A DNA stretch of 64,000 nt from Knoxdaviesia capensis (Eukaryota > Ascomycota > Sordariomycetes > Microascales > Gondwanamycetaceae), in assembly GCA_001510575.1 (NCBI GenBank), contig LNGK01000017.1, positions 193,194 to 257,193 on the forward strand, read 5' to 3'. Position 1 is the stretch's first letter. Each line of letters starts with the position of its first letter. The translations under genes were made by a program, and so were the position numbers. Below are positions 50,820-61,954 of the stretch, piece after piece. Below the pieces are notes generated by a model. That model searched no databases and was not told the origin of the DNA. It worked only from the letters and a program-made list of their open reading frames with translations.

Positions 50820-51385
50820 AGTCCGATCCTATGCCTTAGGTTCCCGAGTTAAAGCAATCTGCACCACACAAAGGAGAAATAAATAGCTTCCTACACTAGC
50901 GGTCGGTATAAACAATAAGCTGCTTCTTCTGACTTATACTAAGAGCAGCCTTAAGTTCTAAGTCGTGTAAACTCCTAAACATTTTAAGACATATCTTCTT
51001 CCTTGTTCTATTCTTAGTATCTTGCACGAGTATTTTTTGGATGCTCGCCGTTATAAGGAGCAGGGAAAGTCCGTCGATATTAGTATATACAGAGATAAAT
51101 TGTATAGCCAACCTTGCTAAACTATAGTATATATATAATTGCTGTTATGATACCCTCCCTATATACGGTATTGGGTTTAGAGGATCATCATCAATCCCTC
51201 TATCATCATAGCTTCTTATCATGGTATGTAAAATAAAATCTTATATAGAACCCAGACAAAGCAGTGCCAAGGCCATTAAACACGCCCTAATAATAGTAAA
51301 CCCTAGATATGCACCAACCCTAATATTACTACCATAAATCTCTGGGCTGTTGTTTGCATATAGCCCAAATCTTGGTTAGATATTA
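50820..51385. mobile_element. AT-rich patch, possible decayed repeat
   Basis: TA-rich steps such as TATAGTATATATATAA and loss of coding potential set this 560-base patch apart from its flanks. A 71-codon minus frame (51111-50896) contains IQFISVYTNIDGLSLLLITASI but no family motif. The patch is less depleted in CpA/TpG than the island at 940-2345, so RIP is only weakly suggested. It borders the broken HNH-like frame. Confidence 0.35.
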
Positions 51386-52018
51386 ATGATGAATGGTAGT
51401 TCAATACTTACTCCTCTCTGCTCTCTCACAATCTCCTGTCGAACTATTTTCTTCTTACCCCACTTCACTGACTTCAATTCTCAGAGCTCTTTGCAATCTT
51501 CTGCTCCTCAGGGCTCGCGGTTTGTTCTTTCCAGCGCGGTTTCCGAGGCCCAGAAGCGGGCCGTCATGTACTTGATGGACGGCGAACCCGTCCCACCTCC
51601 CTACGCATCGTGTCTTGATTCGAAGGAAGAGAGACTGTCTCTTATCAAACAGCTCCTGGAGCGCTGGCAACCTACCTCACAGCCTGACGTTCCCGGCACT
51701 TCGTGTGCCTGGGCTTTCTTAAGCCTGTCCCGGGCCTTAGCCGCCCCGCGAGTGGCGCAGGCGGCGTTTCCGGAGCGGTGACCGTGTCCTGCTCCACCAG
51801 TGCTAGAGGAGGCTCTGGGACGGCACAACCACCGCTGTGTTGTCACCGGCCAAGTTCCCGCGCAAGGCTGCCACATTCTTGCCATCTTTGGTGAAGCCGG
51901 TGAAGCTGGCGGGGGAGATGACATACCACCCCAGAGCCAGGGCGAGGAAGCAGTAGCCGAGGAGTCGCAGGGGAGCGATCGCGGCAGCTCCAAGATTAGG
52001 CGGCACGCATCGTAGTCC
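51386..52018 (+). pseudogene. Broken HNH-endonuclease-like gene fragment
   Basis: The frame from 51386 runs 131 codons (including SEAQKRAVMYLMDGEPVPPPYA and ERLSLIKQLLERW) to a TGA at 51779-51781. It then stays open in the same frame to 52018 with LEEALGRHNHRCVVTG and GCHILAIFG. The RCVVTG...CHI pair resembles the start of HNH_2-type domains common in fungal orphan proteins (usually RCxxTG...xxHIxP). What follows is low-complexity and does not resemble the rest of such a domain. Either the TGA is a disabling stop in a relic, or a short intron is spliced across it; CCACCAG at 51793-51799 is a possible acceptor. It neighbours an AT-rich patch, as relics in repeat-rich soil often do. Expression and function cannot be claimed. 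Confidence 0.4.
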
Positions 52019-53210
52019 GGCACGCTCAAGAGGTTCCACACCAAGGCGCGGACATTGAAGAACCGGATCTTGGGAAGGAACAAAGGCGCCGGTGTGGAGT
52101 TAGAACAAGGGAGCGTGAATGATCCCGCCCAAGAACCCGGGCCAGGAGCGACGACGAAGCCCACCCGGCCAGGAGTTCGGGGATTGTTTGATATCCGCAG
52201 GAGTGCGGCTACTTGAAGAAGAAGGACTAGGGAAAAGAAAAGAATGAGAGCAGTTCACGTAAACTCTTCAAAATCTTGGAGGAATTCCAGTTCGTGTCAT
52301 GAACAATCCGAGTGGAACAAATGGCTGTCTCCCGCACGGGACGGGCCTGACCTAACAGTGGATAGTCGAACTAATGTCCACATTCCCGATATCAAGTCAC
52401 CCCCTATGTAACCAGAAATCTGGAACCAGATCCGGAGGTTCTGGTATGTGAGTGAAACGTCTGGTGGCAGGTAGGCGGGCATTTGAGGCGTGCGTATCAA
52501 AGTGAACCAGGAACCACACTTAACCCACCGAGAGACCTCAGAAGCTGAATGTATCATAGGCCATCCACTATACCAGGGCCCGTAATCGTCGGCATTCCAT
52601 TCAAACTTCTGGCCCGTTTTTTGAAACATCAATCTGGGCACTGTCAATCAGCAAAAAGTGACGACGGGATAATTTTCGCTACATTTTGCCGAAAACGCCC
52701 AGGCAAGCGCACCTCGGTTAATAGCTGGAGAATATCCAGACTACGGTGGGAACTCCTATGAGTCACGTGGCTACGTACACGTGATTCCATATGGGCCCCA
52801 GGCGCTCTGGATCAGGTGACTCAGCCATTTGTTTGGGAAGAGAAGCGCACAATGCGTTTGAATGCCCCTCAATACTGGGGCAAAAGACAAATATGCCCAC
52901 ACAACTAAGCAAATTCGAAAAAAAATTATCCTCATACCGATTTTTTTGGTTTCCCATCATCTTTCCCCCCTCCCCAGTTTTATTTTCTCCCTCTTCAAAA
53001 CCCTCCAACCATAACGAGGACGGCAGATTCACATCTCAACTGCCTTCTTCTTTTCTTCCCATCGTCACCTTTCGGATCTCACCCCTTCGCCGCTGTGTGT
53101 CCGAATCCGTCTGTCGATATTTCGTCTCACCGATCCCTTTTTCTGTCTATCACCGCGTCAACTGATATCGTCTTATCCGATCCAAATCCTCAGAGAGGAG
53201 GTTGCCCATC
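52019..53210 (+). promoter_or_regulatory. Promoter and leader of eIF3a with two CACGTG boxes
   Basis: Two CACGTG E-boxes at 52764-52769 and 52778-52783, 14 bases apart centre to centre, lie about 440 bases before the ATG. The contexts are GTCACGTGGC and ACACGTGAT, typical of bHLH factors. The leader from about 52960 is pyrimidine-rich. No gene is visible in 52019-52760, although short frames follow the HNH-like relic. Confidence 0.45.
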
Positions 53211-56200
53211 ATGGTAAGCTTGGCTTCACCCCTCCGGCTATCACCAACTATTCACAATCGTGGTCAAACTTCCGTGGCCGTCACTGCTGGCGTCTCTTGA
53301 CCCGGACACTTTTGTCTGGGTCTTTGGAGTCTCTTGACGTGACGTTGGACAACTTTGCTGCCTATCTCGTCACCGCTCTACCCCCCGCCGCCGCTATTTC
53401 GTCTACACGTTTATATGCATGCTAACCGTATCTCCGATTTCACCACAAACAGCCTCCTCCTCCCCACCAAAAGCCGGAGAACGTGCTGAAGCGCGCCCAT
53501 GAACTCATCGGCGTCAATCAGGTTCCCGCCGCCCTTACCCTCCTCCACGACCATGCCACATCGAAGCGGTCGCGAAACGTCCCCATCGCCTCTCTGGAGC
53601 CGGTGATGCTCCTGCTCGTCGAGCTTTCGGTCGAGCAGAAGAAAGGAAAGCTGGCTAAAGAGGCCCTTTACCAATACAAAAACATCTCCCAGAACTCCAA
53701 CATCGCCACTATCGAGGTTCGTTTCCTGTTTTTTGCGACTGATATCAGGGGTTGCGTTTATATATATATATATATAAACCACTCCTTTAGGCCAGGCCGC
53801 CGGCTACGATAAACTTATATACTGACATCTGTTTCTGCCTTCCTCAAAATATAGCTAGTCTTGAAGAAATTTATCGAACTTGCCATCGAGAAGGTCGTTG
53901 CCGCCCAGCAAAAGGCGGGCGAGATCCAGTCCACCCTTGATGCCACCGTTCCTTCCAGCATTGATGATGATCTGGAGGCGACCGAGACTCCCGAGTCTAT
54001 CCTCCTGGCCACTGTCTCCGGCGAGCAGTCCCGCGATCGTACCGATCGTGCCATTGTCACCCCGTGGCTGAAGTTCCTGTGGGAGGCTTACCGCACCGTT
54101 CTCGACATTCTCCGCAACAATGCTCGCCTTGAGCTTTTGTACCAGGCCACCGCCATGCAGGCTTTCGATTTCTGCTTGAAGTACACCCGCAAGACCGAGT
54201 TCCGCAGACTCTGCGACCTCCTCCGCAACCACGTGGTAACTGCCACCAAATATGCCCAGCAGATGCACGCCATCAACCTGAACGAGCCGGAGACTCTTCA
54301 GCGTCATCTGGAGACCCGCTTCCAGCAGCTCAACGTTGCTGTCGAACTCGAGCTGTGGCAGGAAGCCTTCCGCAGTGTTGAGGATACCCACCACCTCCTC
54401 AGCCTCAGCAAGCGGCCCCCGAAGAACATCATGATGGCCAACTACTACGAGAAGCTCACTCGCATTTTCCTTGTGGGAGAGAACTACCTCTTCCATGCTG
54501 CCGCCTGGTCGCGGTACTACACTCTCCTCCGCCAGTCGTCCATGCTCGTCGCCTCGGGGCAAGGCAAGAAGGCCGACAACCCGCCCGTTGGCGAGGCCGA
54601 CATCCAGCGTGCCGCGTCGTTTGTTCTCCTCTCGGCCCTTGCCATTCCTGTCATCAGCACCTCGAGATCGCGCGGTGCCATGGTTGACTTTGACGAGGCC
54701 AAGAAGAACAAGAACTCGCGCCTGACCCACCTTCTTAGCATGAACCAGGCTCCCACGCGTGCCGGCCTTTTCCGTGATGCTCTGTCGAAGTCCCTCCTGA
54801 AGCGCGCGCGCCCCGAGATCCGCGATCTGTACAACATCCTCGAAGTTGACTTCCACCCTCTGTCGATTTGCCGCAAGATTTCTCCTATCCTGGTCAAGAT
54901 CGGTGCCGATTCCGAGATGGAGAAGTACATTATGCCTCTGCAGCAGGTCATCCTGACTCGCCTGTTCCAGCAGCTCTCGCAGGTCTACGATACCGTTGAC
55001 CTGGAGTTTGTGCAGAACATGGCCAACTTCCCTGAGCCGTACCAGGTGACCCAGGCCACCATTGAGAAGTTCATCATGAACGGCAACAAGAAGGGCGATC
55101 TGGCCGTGCGCATGAACCATGCCACTGGCGTTCTCAGCTTCGACAACGACGTTTTCTCGTCGGCCAAGGCCGTCCACTCCGGCTCTGCTGCTGGCTCTGC
55201 CGAGAGCGAGTCTGGAAGCGTCCAGCGTTTGCAAAACACTCCCTCCGACATCATCCGCTCGCAACTCATGCGCCTCACCAAGTCTCTCTACACCACATGC
55301 TACTACATCGACCCCTCGCTCAACCAGGCCCGCGTTGTGGCTCGCGAGCAGGCCTTGCAACGTGCTAAGGAGGGTGCCGATGCTGAGCACCGCAGCATTC
55401 TTGCCCGGCGCGACATAATCAAGAAGCGCAAGGAGGAGGCTTCGGAGCAGCAGGCCCAGAAGGAGAGAGAGAATGCCAAGCAGAAGCGCCTGCTCGAGCA
55501 ACAGATCCAGGAGGCAGAGAACCGCCGCTTGGCTGCTGAGCAGCGCGAGCGCGAGGAGCGTCGCGTCAAGGTTGAGCGTGATCGTGTCCGCAAGGAGGAG
55601 CTGATGAAGCAGATTGCTGATCTGAAGCTTGGTCCTAATGCCGTGGAAATTGACATGGATAATCTCGACAACCTCGACAGCTCCGATATCCGCCGCATCA
55701 AGCTTGCCCAGCTTGAGCGTGAGAAGAACGATATCAATGAGAAGCTTCGGATCACTGGAAAGCGCATTGATCATCTTGAGCGTGCCTACCGGAAGGAGGA
55801 AGTGAAGAAGCTGGCGGAGGACTACAAGAAACAGATTGAGCATGATAAGACGATATTCGAGTCCGTCAAGGAGCAGATCCTTACCGAGTCCAAGGCTAAG
55901 CACCTGGCCAGCGTCGAGCTCAAGAACCGCCTGAGCAGACTTATGCCGTTCTACGAGGAATTCCGGTCGTCGCTCCACGAGCGTCGCCGAGATGAATTTG
56001 AGAAGCGTCGCCGAGACGCCGAGCGGGAGTTGGAGAAGCAGATTAGCCTCCGCAAGAAGGAGTTCCGTGAGCGCAAGCTGCGCGAGAAGCGGGAGCGGGA
56101 GGAGAAGGAGCGGGCCATCCGCGAAGCCGAGGAGCGGGCGGCTCGTGAGGCCGAGGAGCAGCGTCGCCGCGAGGAGGCGGAGCGCGCTGAGATGGCGCGT

Positions 56201-56953
56201 CTGCGTGAGCAGCGTCTCAAGGAGCGTGAGGAGATGCAGGAGAGAGCCGCGCAGCAGGCGCGGAGAGAGGAAGAGGCGGTTGCGCGCCGCAAGGCCGCCA
56301 AGCTGGCCGAGACTATCCCCGAGCGTGCGGCCCCTGTGGCAGCGGCTGTCGCTTCCGACGCGCCGTCGGAGCGCAAGCCCCTCAACATTCCTGGAGCCAG
56401 CAACTGGCGTGAGCGCCAGGCCGCCAAGGAAGCTGCGGCGGGTGCCTCTGGAACCTCGGCAGCTCCCCCGTCGAGCGCCGCGGCGCCTTCGGAGCGGAGA
56501 CCCATGCCCCGTGGCGGGGTTACGATGGATCGCACAGATTCGCGCGACCGCCCGTCGCGTGACGGACCGCGCGATTTCCGCCGTGGCGGCCCTCCCCCCG
56601 AGCGCGATTCCCGTGATTCTCGCGAGACCCGCGAGCCTCGCGAGTCGCGTGAGCCGCGTGAGCCGCGTGACCAGGCTGAGCCGGTGCGCACTGCTCCTCG
56701 GTTGAACCTGATGGGAGGAAAGACCAGCGGTGCCAGCTGGCGCGACAAGGAGGCCAAGCCTGTGGGCGGCGACCTGCCTCCCCAGGGCCGTGTTCCCAGC
56801 GGCCGGGGGCCGATCCGCGGCCCCCCTGCCGAGGACAAGGCTGCGCGGTCGGGATCGCCGGCTCCGGCTGCCGCGCCCGCCGAGCCTCTGCGGGCTTCGG
56901 GAGCGCCGGGCAAATACGTGCCCAAGTTCCGCCAGTCGCAGCGCCCGGAGTAA
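53211..56953 (+). CDS. tif32: Translation initiation factor eIF3 subunit a
   Basis: Exons are 53211-53213 (only the ATG, then GTAAGC), 53453-53716 and 53855-56953, giving 1121 residues starting MPPPPHQKPENVLKRAHELI, the usual start of fungal eIF3a. Residues 1-320 form the helical N-terminal repeats, and the PCI domain lies at about 330-520 (VDLEFVQNMANFPEPYQV near its end). A long charged coiled coil follows, from about 570 to 880 (KRRRDAERELEKQISLRKKE and similar). The tail repeats Arg-Asp/Glu-Ser units (RDSRDSRETREPRESREP) and ends KYVPKFRQSQRPE. It is the scaffold of eIF3 on the 40S subunit, needed for pre-initiation complex assembly and scanning. Intron 2 contains an AT palindrome. The antisense frame over exon 3 is a shadow. 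Identity is certain; the ATG-only first exon follows from frame and splice signals. Confidence 0.97.
53758..53777. repeat. AT palindrome in tif32 intron 2
   Basis: TTTATATATATATATATATAAA is self-complementary and lies 40 bases inside the intron. It could fold as a hairpin in the pre-mRNA. Confidence 0.9.
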
Positions 56954-58482
56954 AAAACAAAACAAAAAAAGGAACATACCAGCTAGGTAGTTAGTCTGTA
57001 TGTGTCGTTTTTCTTTTTGCGTCTTCGTCGTTCCCCTCTTTTCTTCCATCTTACTTTTTCATCTGAAGGGAAGGACCAGAAGGACGGGAAGCACAGTGGA
57101 GAAGCCGTTATTTTCGTTTACCCATCAATGTCATATGTTCTTTGAAAGAACCTGGATTTTCTTTTTACTCTGTTCAAACAGCGCCGGAAGCACATTTTTT
57201 TCCCCCTCGACTTCTATTTCTCGTTTCTCGTTGGCAAGAGAGAGGGAGAGATAGTTTTCAAAGTCCAGGCGACAAGAGAGGATGCGGAGGAAGGAGGATG
57301 AGGTATTTGGGTTTCTAAAGGCTACTTTCTCTTTTTTTCTAATGGTTTGTCTCCGGGACCGGGTATAAGTCTTTTGGGATTACGCTTTTACGCCAGAGAC
57401 GAAGTCAAGGAAGAAAAAGAGAGGGAGAAGGACAGAAAAAGGAATGGGTTTGCTCTTTATTTCTTTTATTTTTGTTTCATGGCCGACGGAAATGGGAATC
57501 CAGGAAGTTTTTTTTCCTTTCCTTTTTATTTTATTTTTTTCCTTGCTTGTTTGCTGCGTTTCTGCTTGCTTGCTTTTTCGTCATCTGCATAAGACTCGTT
57601 TTTGTTTCCCTGGAAGCTGTTCTTTCGGGCTTTCTCCCTTTCTACTTTGGCATCATACTGAACATAGTCTCTTCTCTCTTTCTGAAGTCGTCCCATGCAC
57701 TGTAGGTGGTGAGGGTAATCTGAAAGTCCGGGGTGCATGTTCGCCTCCTTGAAGGGTGGATGGTGAAGGATGTGCAGATGCGATCGATCAGATAAGATAG
57801 CAAAACCAGCGACACCGATAGCGAGAGATAGCATAGTTGAGTAGATAGGTCGGTAGTAATGGGAAGTAGCAGATTAGACGAATTATTTCTCACGGCGTTT
57901 TTAATTATTTCAACAAAATGCCTCGCTTGGATGATATATAGGGCGGAATGTGATGAGGTCAGTCTGTGTTACCGTAGTTCTCGATACGCAAATCTAGCAA
58001 AGCTTTTCAACCCGTGTCTACGGGAGGAAGAAGAAGCATGTTGGTGGTCCGATGGATGGAGGAAAGAGCAGGAGAGTCGCGGCTTCCCACCAACAGCAAC
58101 ACCTGATTGGGTAACCCGCACTGGAAGGTGCAACCGTGGATGCACACCGGTTAAGCGAGTTCTTGCTGTTGCCTTTTTTTTTTTTGTGCCTTTCGTGCCT
58201 GGTATATACATATATATATATATATTGGCCAAACGGGTTGGCAAATGCAACTCTACGACACTTCACTTTACACGGTTGACAGGAGAATGTTTAGTGGCAG
58301 GATGTTTTGATTTCTTGTCTACCATCCCCTTGGAGACGGCAATGGTCCTATTCTCCGAGAGAGAACTCAGGTACGTCTCCCGCCGGCTGCCACATGAAAT
58401 CCCGTCCCCCTTCGTTCTTCACTTCATAAAATCTCGTCATCTCGTTTCCCATGGTTCACTGATACTGCTTGAGTGGCTGAAT
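56954..58482. other. Convergent 3' spacer between tif32 and the CFEM gene
   Basis: T-rich runs at 57320-57560 fit the 3' end of tif32. An AT run lies at 58203-58225. The longest frame (57859-58854) runs antisense through the CFEM gene and has no protein character upstream of it. Confidence 0.55.
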
Positions 58483-58966
58483 CTACGGCTCGGTGGGAGC
58501 GGGGATGCCGATGCCTGTGCAACCGAGGCGGGGTCAGCAAGGACACAGTCGCGGAAGAAGAGGGGGGGGAGACAACTCACTTGCGCAGTAGTCCAGGCCG
58601 TAGGACATGGCATCGGCCTTGTCGGAGTCGGAGACGCAGGCGAAGGGGATGCACTGCTCGTACAGCTCGATCATGTTCTCGCTGCGGCAGAAGCAGTGGA
58701 ACATGTCGACCTCGGTGCAGGTCAGCGGCGGGGCCACCGTGATGACGTACTGGAAGCAGACGATCTGTGTGGGGTGTTAGAACGGAGACGCAGTGCTCGC
58801 GGTTTCGTCTCGGCGGCTGGCACTGTCGTCTTTCCTGCGTCGCGGTCACTGTGAGGGTGCGTGCGTGAGGACTTACCGCGCAGACGGGGGGATCGACGGG
58901 ATCCTGGGCCTTGACGAGCGAGGCGGCGGCCATGACGGCACCAGCGAGGACGGAAGAGGCCTTCAT
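58483..58966 (-). CDS. Small secreted CFEM-domain protein
   Basis: Three exons, 58966-58877, 58764-58581 and 58514-58483, give 101 residues. Donors are GCG|GTAAGT and CAA|GTGAGT; acceptors are CACACAG and TTGCACAG. Residues 1-20 (MKASSVLAGAVMAAASLVKA) are a signal peptide. The mature part fits the whole eight-cysteine CFEM pattern: C29-x3-C33-x12-C46, D50, C54-x-C56-x11-C68-x4-C73-x16-C90. D50 is the position that binds haem iron in Rbt5/Csa2-type proteins. Only 11 residues follow the last Cys, with no Ser/Thr-rich stalk and no GPI signal, so this is a soluble, Csa2-like extracellular protein rather than a wall-anchored one. Roles known for the family are haem capture and wall or host interaction; which applies here is unknown. 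It is divergently paired with the CFEM gene at 62851. The exact cysteine spacing supports the exon model. Confidence 0.92.
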
Positions 58967-59126
58967 GATGGGCTGTGTTGCTGTGGACAGAGGAAGAAGA
59001 AAGGCAAAAGTTTGAAGGAGGATTGGTGGAACAGAGGCGTTTTGATGATGGGGATGGATCCTGGGAGGTGATAGAGAGAGAGAGACGGTAACATCTTGGC
59101 CTTGAGAAGACGAGGTTCATGCCTCC

Positions 59127-59135
59127 CTTTTATAG
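59127..59135 (-). promoter_or_regulatory. TATA box of the small CFEM gene
   Basis: On the minus strand this reads CTATAAAAG, about 160 bases before the ATG at 58966. That is a normal distance for a TATA-driven, inducible fungal gene and supports the chosen start. Confidence 0.65.
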
Positions 59136-60017
59136 ATGTTCCCTCTACGCCGCAGGCCAGCATTTCGTCCCTTTTCTTTCGACTACACTTCTACAGACAT
59201 TTCTCCCCCTCTTTGCATCCTCCACCCCGTCGTCTCTCGCCCACTCCGGTCGTCATCGTTGCAGATCTTCATCCAGCCGAGCATCAAGAGGGCTCCAATG
59301 AAGAAACAGACCCAGAAAAAAAAAAGAAGCCCGAACGAAGGAAAGCCCCAACGCCGCGCAGGTGCCCCTCAGAAGGACGCCGTGACCGGGAGGAGGGACG
59401 GTCCAAAGACAGAGCCGAGAGCAAGACATGAAAAGAAAAGTCTTCATGCACGCGTGGGTGGGTTTTCTGGATCTAGTCTCTGCGCTTTTCCCTGCATGTC
59501 AAGAGAGAGAGAGAGCGGAGAACAAAGAGACAAACAAGCAAATGAGTGAATGTAACCTGGGGGTTCTCGAGTCTCTGTTGCCCGGGTGTCCTCGTAATGC
59601 ACACACAGAATCGTCCCAGGATGCGATGGGAGTGGGGAAAACACAAAGAGGGGTGGCTGGGAGGGAACTTTGATTCCCAAGGCATGAGTTTCACGGTCTG
59701 GACGGCGAGGCATGAGTGAGTGATCTTTCTACATCATGACAGACCTGTCGAGATGCCCACAGGGTAGAACACCGAGATATACAGGCACATCGAACGGGTG
59801 AGGCCTCGATTTCAATCAAAGCAAAGTGAAAAGAATTTCAAACATAGGAGACACAGACACCCTATTCAAAGCCTCAACATTCCCAAAAGTCCGAGGACGG
59901 ACCCCCGCGGCGCAGCGACACTCACGGTGCAGAAAAACAGCTTCTCGCGGGCGCATCACAAATTTCCCAAAGTTGCGGGTGGGCTTCCTTTGGCGATAAT
60001 TTCACGGCCTCTTGATC

Positions 60018-60036
60018 TTATCAGATCATCAGATAA
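60018..60036. promoter_or_regulatory. Palindromic double iron-GATA (SreA/Fep1-type) site
   Basis: TTATCAGAT (60018-60026, which is ATCTGATAA on the minus strand) and ATCAGATAA (60028-60036) are both exact matches to ATCWGATAA, separated by one base. That is the consensus of the iron-sensing GATA repressors SreA, Sre1, Fep1 and Urbs1. It lies about 1.05 kb upstream of the minus-strand CFEM start and 2.8 kb upstream of the plus-strand one. With even base use, about 0.06 single matches would be expected in this 3.9-kb region. Confidence 0.6.
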
Positions 60037-60615
60037 TTATTTTAAAAGTGGGGTCTTGCAAACCCGGCGCTTCCCCGATGTTCCGTTCCACACCACCAAC
60101 CCACCACGGTGAAATTTTTTTCTTTTTTTTTAAAATTACCCAGCTGGAGAACCGAACGAAGCTAGCCCAGAAGAAATACGGCCTTTTTTTTGTTGCTTCT
60201 TCTCTCTGTGTTCTTTTCTAGCTCCTGCTCCCCGTTGGTGTGTATGCAGGCTTTCGTTTAGGAGCTTGGTCCGGGGTGGCTCTGCTTTTTTTTTCTATTA
60301 CGTGTGTATGACACTCTTGTTATTTCAACGCGGGACGAGCCAAGCCCTACCGAAATTAGGAAGAGGGAAAAGAGGAAGCGAGGCTTTGAGTGCTCGTGTG
60401 TATGTAAGAGCGTCAGCTCGAATACAAGACACCAAAACAGTGAAGCTGATATAATGCAACTTCACGTCGATATACGTGCAAATTTTTCAGTCTTGTACTC
60501 CTGGTCCCCTGCTTCTTTGCAGGTGCTATTTTAGCAATGGTTTTTTTCTTGTGTTCCCCTCAGTTGTTGCCCCCGATGCTACCCTATGTGATTTGGCCTC
60601 GCTTGTGCAGAGACT

Positions 60616-60643
60616 GGGCCAGGGCCAGGGCCAGGGCCAGGGC
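60616..60643. repeat. (GGGCCA)n hexanucleotide repeat
   Basis: Four to five tandem GGGCCA units in the CFEM intergenic region. Confidence 0.9.
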
Positions 60644-61930
60644 AGACATGCGGTTTTTCCGAGCCGTTCGGGGTGCCGGAGGATGCCGGGGCCGCGGGCT
60701 CTTTTGTTTCCTGGCTCAAAAGACAGATAACTCAGGGGCCGGCCTGAGAGCCTCCCAGTTCTTCTCTGGGGAGCAATTTGGGTGAGTATCTGTGAAAGCT
60801 GTGTTGAAATGTGGTAAAGAGCCCCGGAGTGGACGTATGGATAAGCCACAGCCGATTTATAAGTTACCAGCCACAGCCCAAGCTTTCCACGAACTTGACA
60901 GGTCAACCTTACGACGCCCTCTTTGGGGAAAGGTACCCAGAGCTGTGCCAATGCGTGTGTAGTACATCCTTCCTTCGCCCCCCCGAAAGCGGTCCACCTA
61001 ATCTCGGAGCTCCTCGGCCCAGGACACTAAGCAGTAATGTCCCGTCCCATTGTTATTATGCTCTAACCGAAAGAGCTGTGCATGGGCACAATCATCTCAA
61101 GCCAAAGTTTCCCCTCCTCCTCCTCCTCCTTCTCGTTCTCTCACTCTTACTTAGCTTCCTCCTTGTAGTGTATGTTTTTAACGGCTGGTCCCTAGTGTCG
61201 ATGTTGGGCCGAAATTGCAGAGGCAGAGAGAGTAAGTGTGTGAGCCAGGTGAGGGTGTATCAGCTTTGCTGTCTACTGCACACTTCCCACACTAACTCTG
61301 TCTGTCCCGCGTGTCCTGCCTACAACTTCCCACGCTCCCTGCCTCCACCCGCTGGAGGGGGGATGAAATGTGACGAGGGCCGATCAGTTACGTAAAAAAA
61401 GAAACGAGGAGGTCATGCAGGGCCAGCTTTTTGACTTGTGTCACGGTGCCCTCCGGCGTCGGAGCCACGGGGGAGAGACAGTGTGTGTGTCTGGCGGACA
61501 TCGGCCGAAGCGACGGGTCGGGGTCTTTTCTCGCTCTTCTAAATCACAAACCCCGGTCGAGAGCTATGCATTGGGGCCTTTTCTGTTAGTCCATGTGTGC
61601 ATGTATGTGCTAGACGCTTCGGGGAAGGGAATGCTCGTTTTATCCGAGCGAGGAACTCCCCGCCGACGTAGATTCGAACGACGAGAAAGGGGAGAAATGA
61701 GAGATGGCCCTGCATCTTCGGAAGTCGACGACGTAATGGAAGTTCGAAAAGTAACGGCCCAGTGACAAGCAAACCAGGTCCATCCAGGGTCAAAAACGAG
61801 TGTGTGTGTGTGGATGTGTGGGTGGGTGTGTCCCCACCAAGGTTACACCCCGACAGCCGAACAGACAAGAGAACCTGGGAAAAGAAAGAAAAGTCCTTTG
61901 ACCCGTCGTCTGTTCTCTCTCCCTCCCTCC

Positions 61931-61954
61931 CTCTCTCTCTCTCTCTCTCTCTCT
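61931..61954. repeat. (CT)n microsatellite
   Basis: A pure CT run preceded by CCCTCCCTCC. Confidence 0.95.

Noticed and set aside
53855..57049. 1064-codon minus-strand frame as a second gene
   Set aside because: It mirrors eIF3a exon 3 exactly, is rich in Leu/Arg/Ser as expected from reverse-reading a coiled coil, and shows no domain.
57859..58854. 331-codon plus frame ending over the small CFEM gene
   Set aside because: Its second half is antisense to CFEM exons, and its first half has poly-Phe and poly-Tyr/Ile stretches from T-runs and AT repeats.
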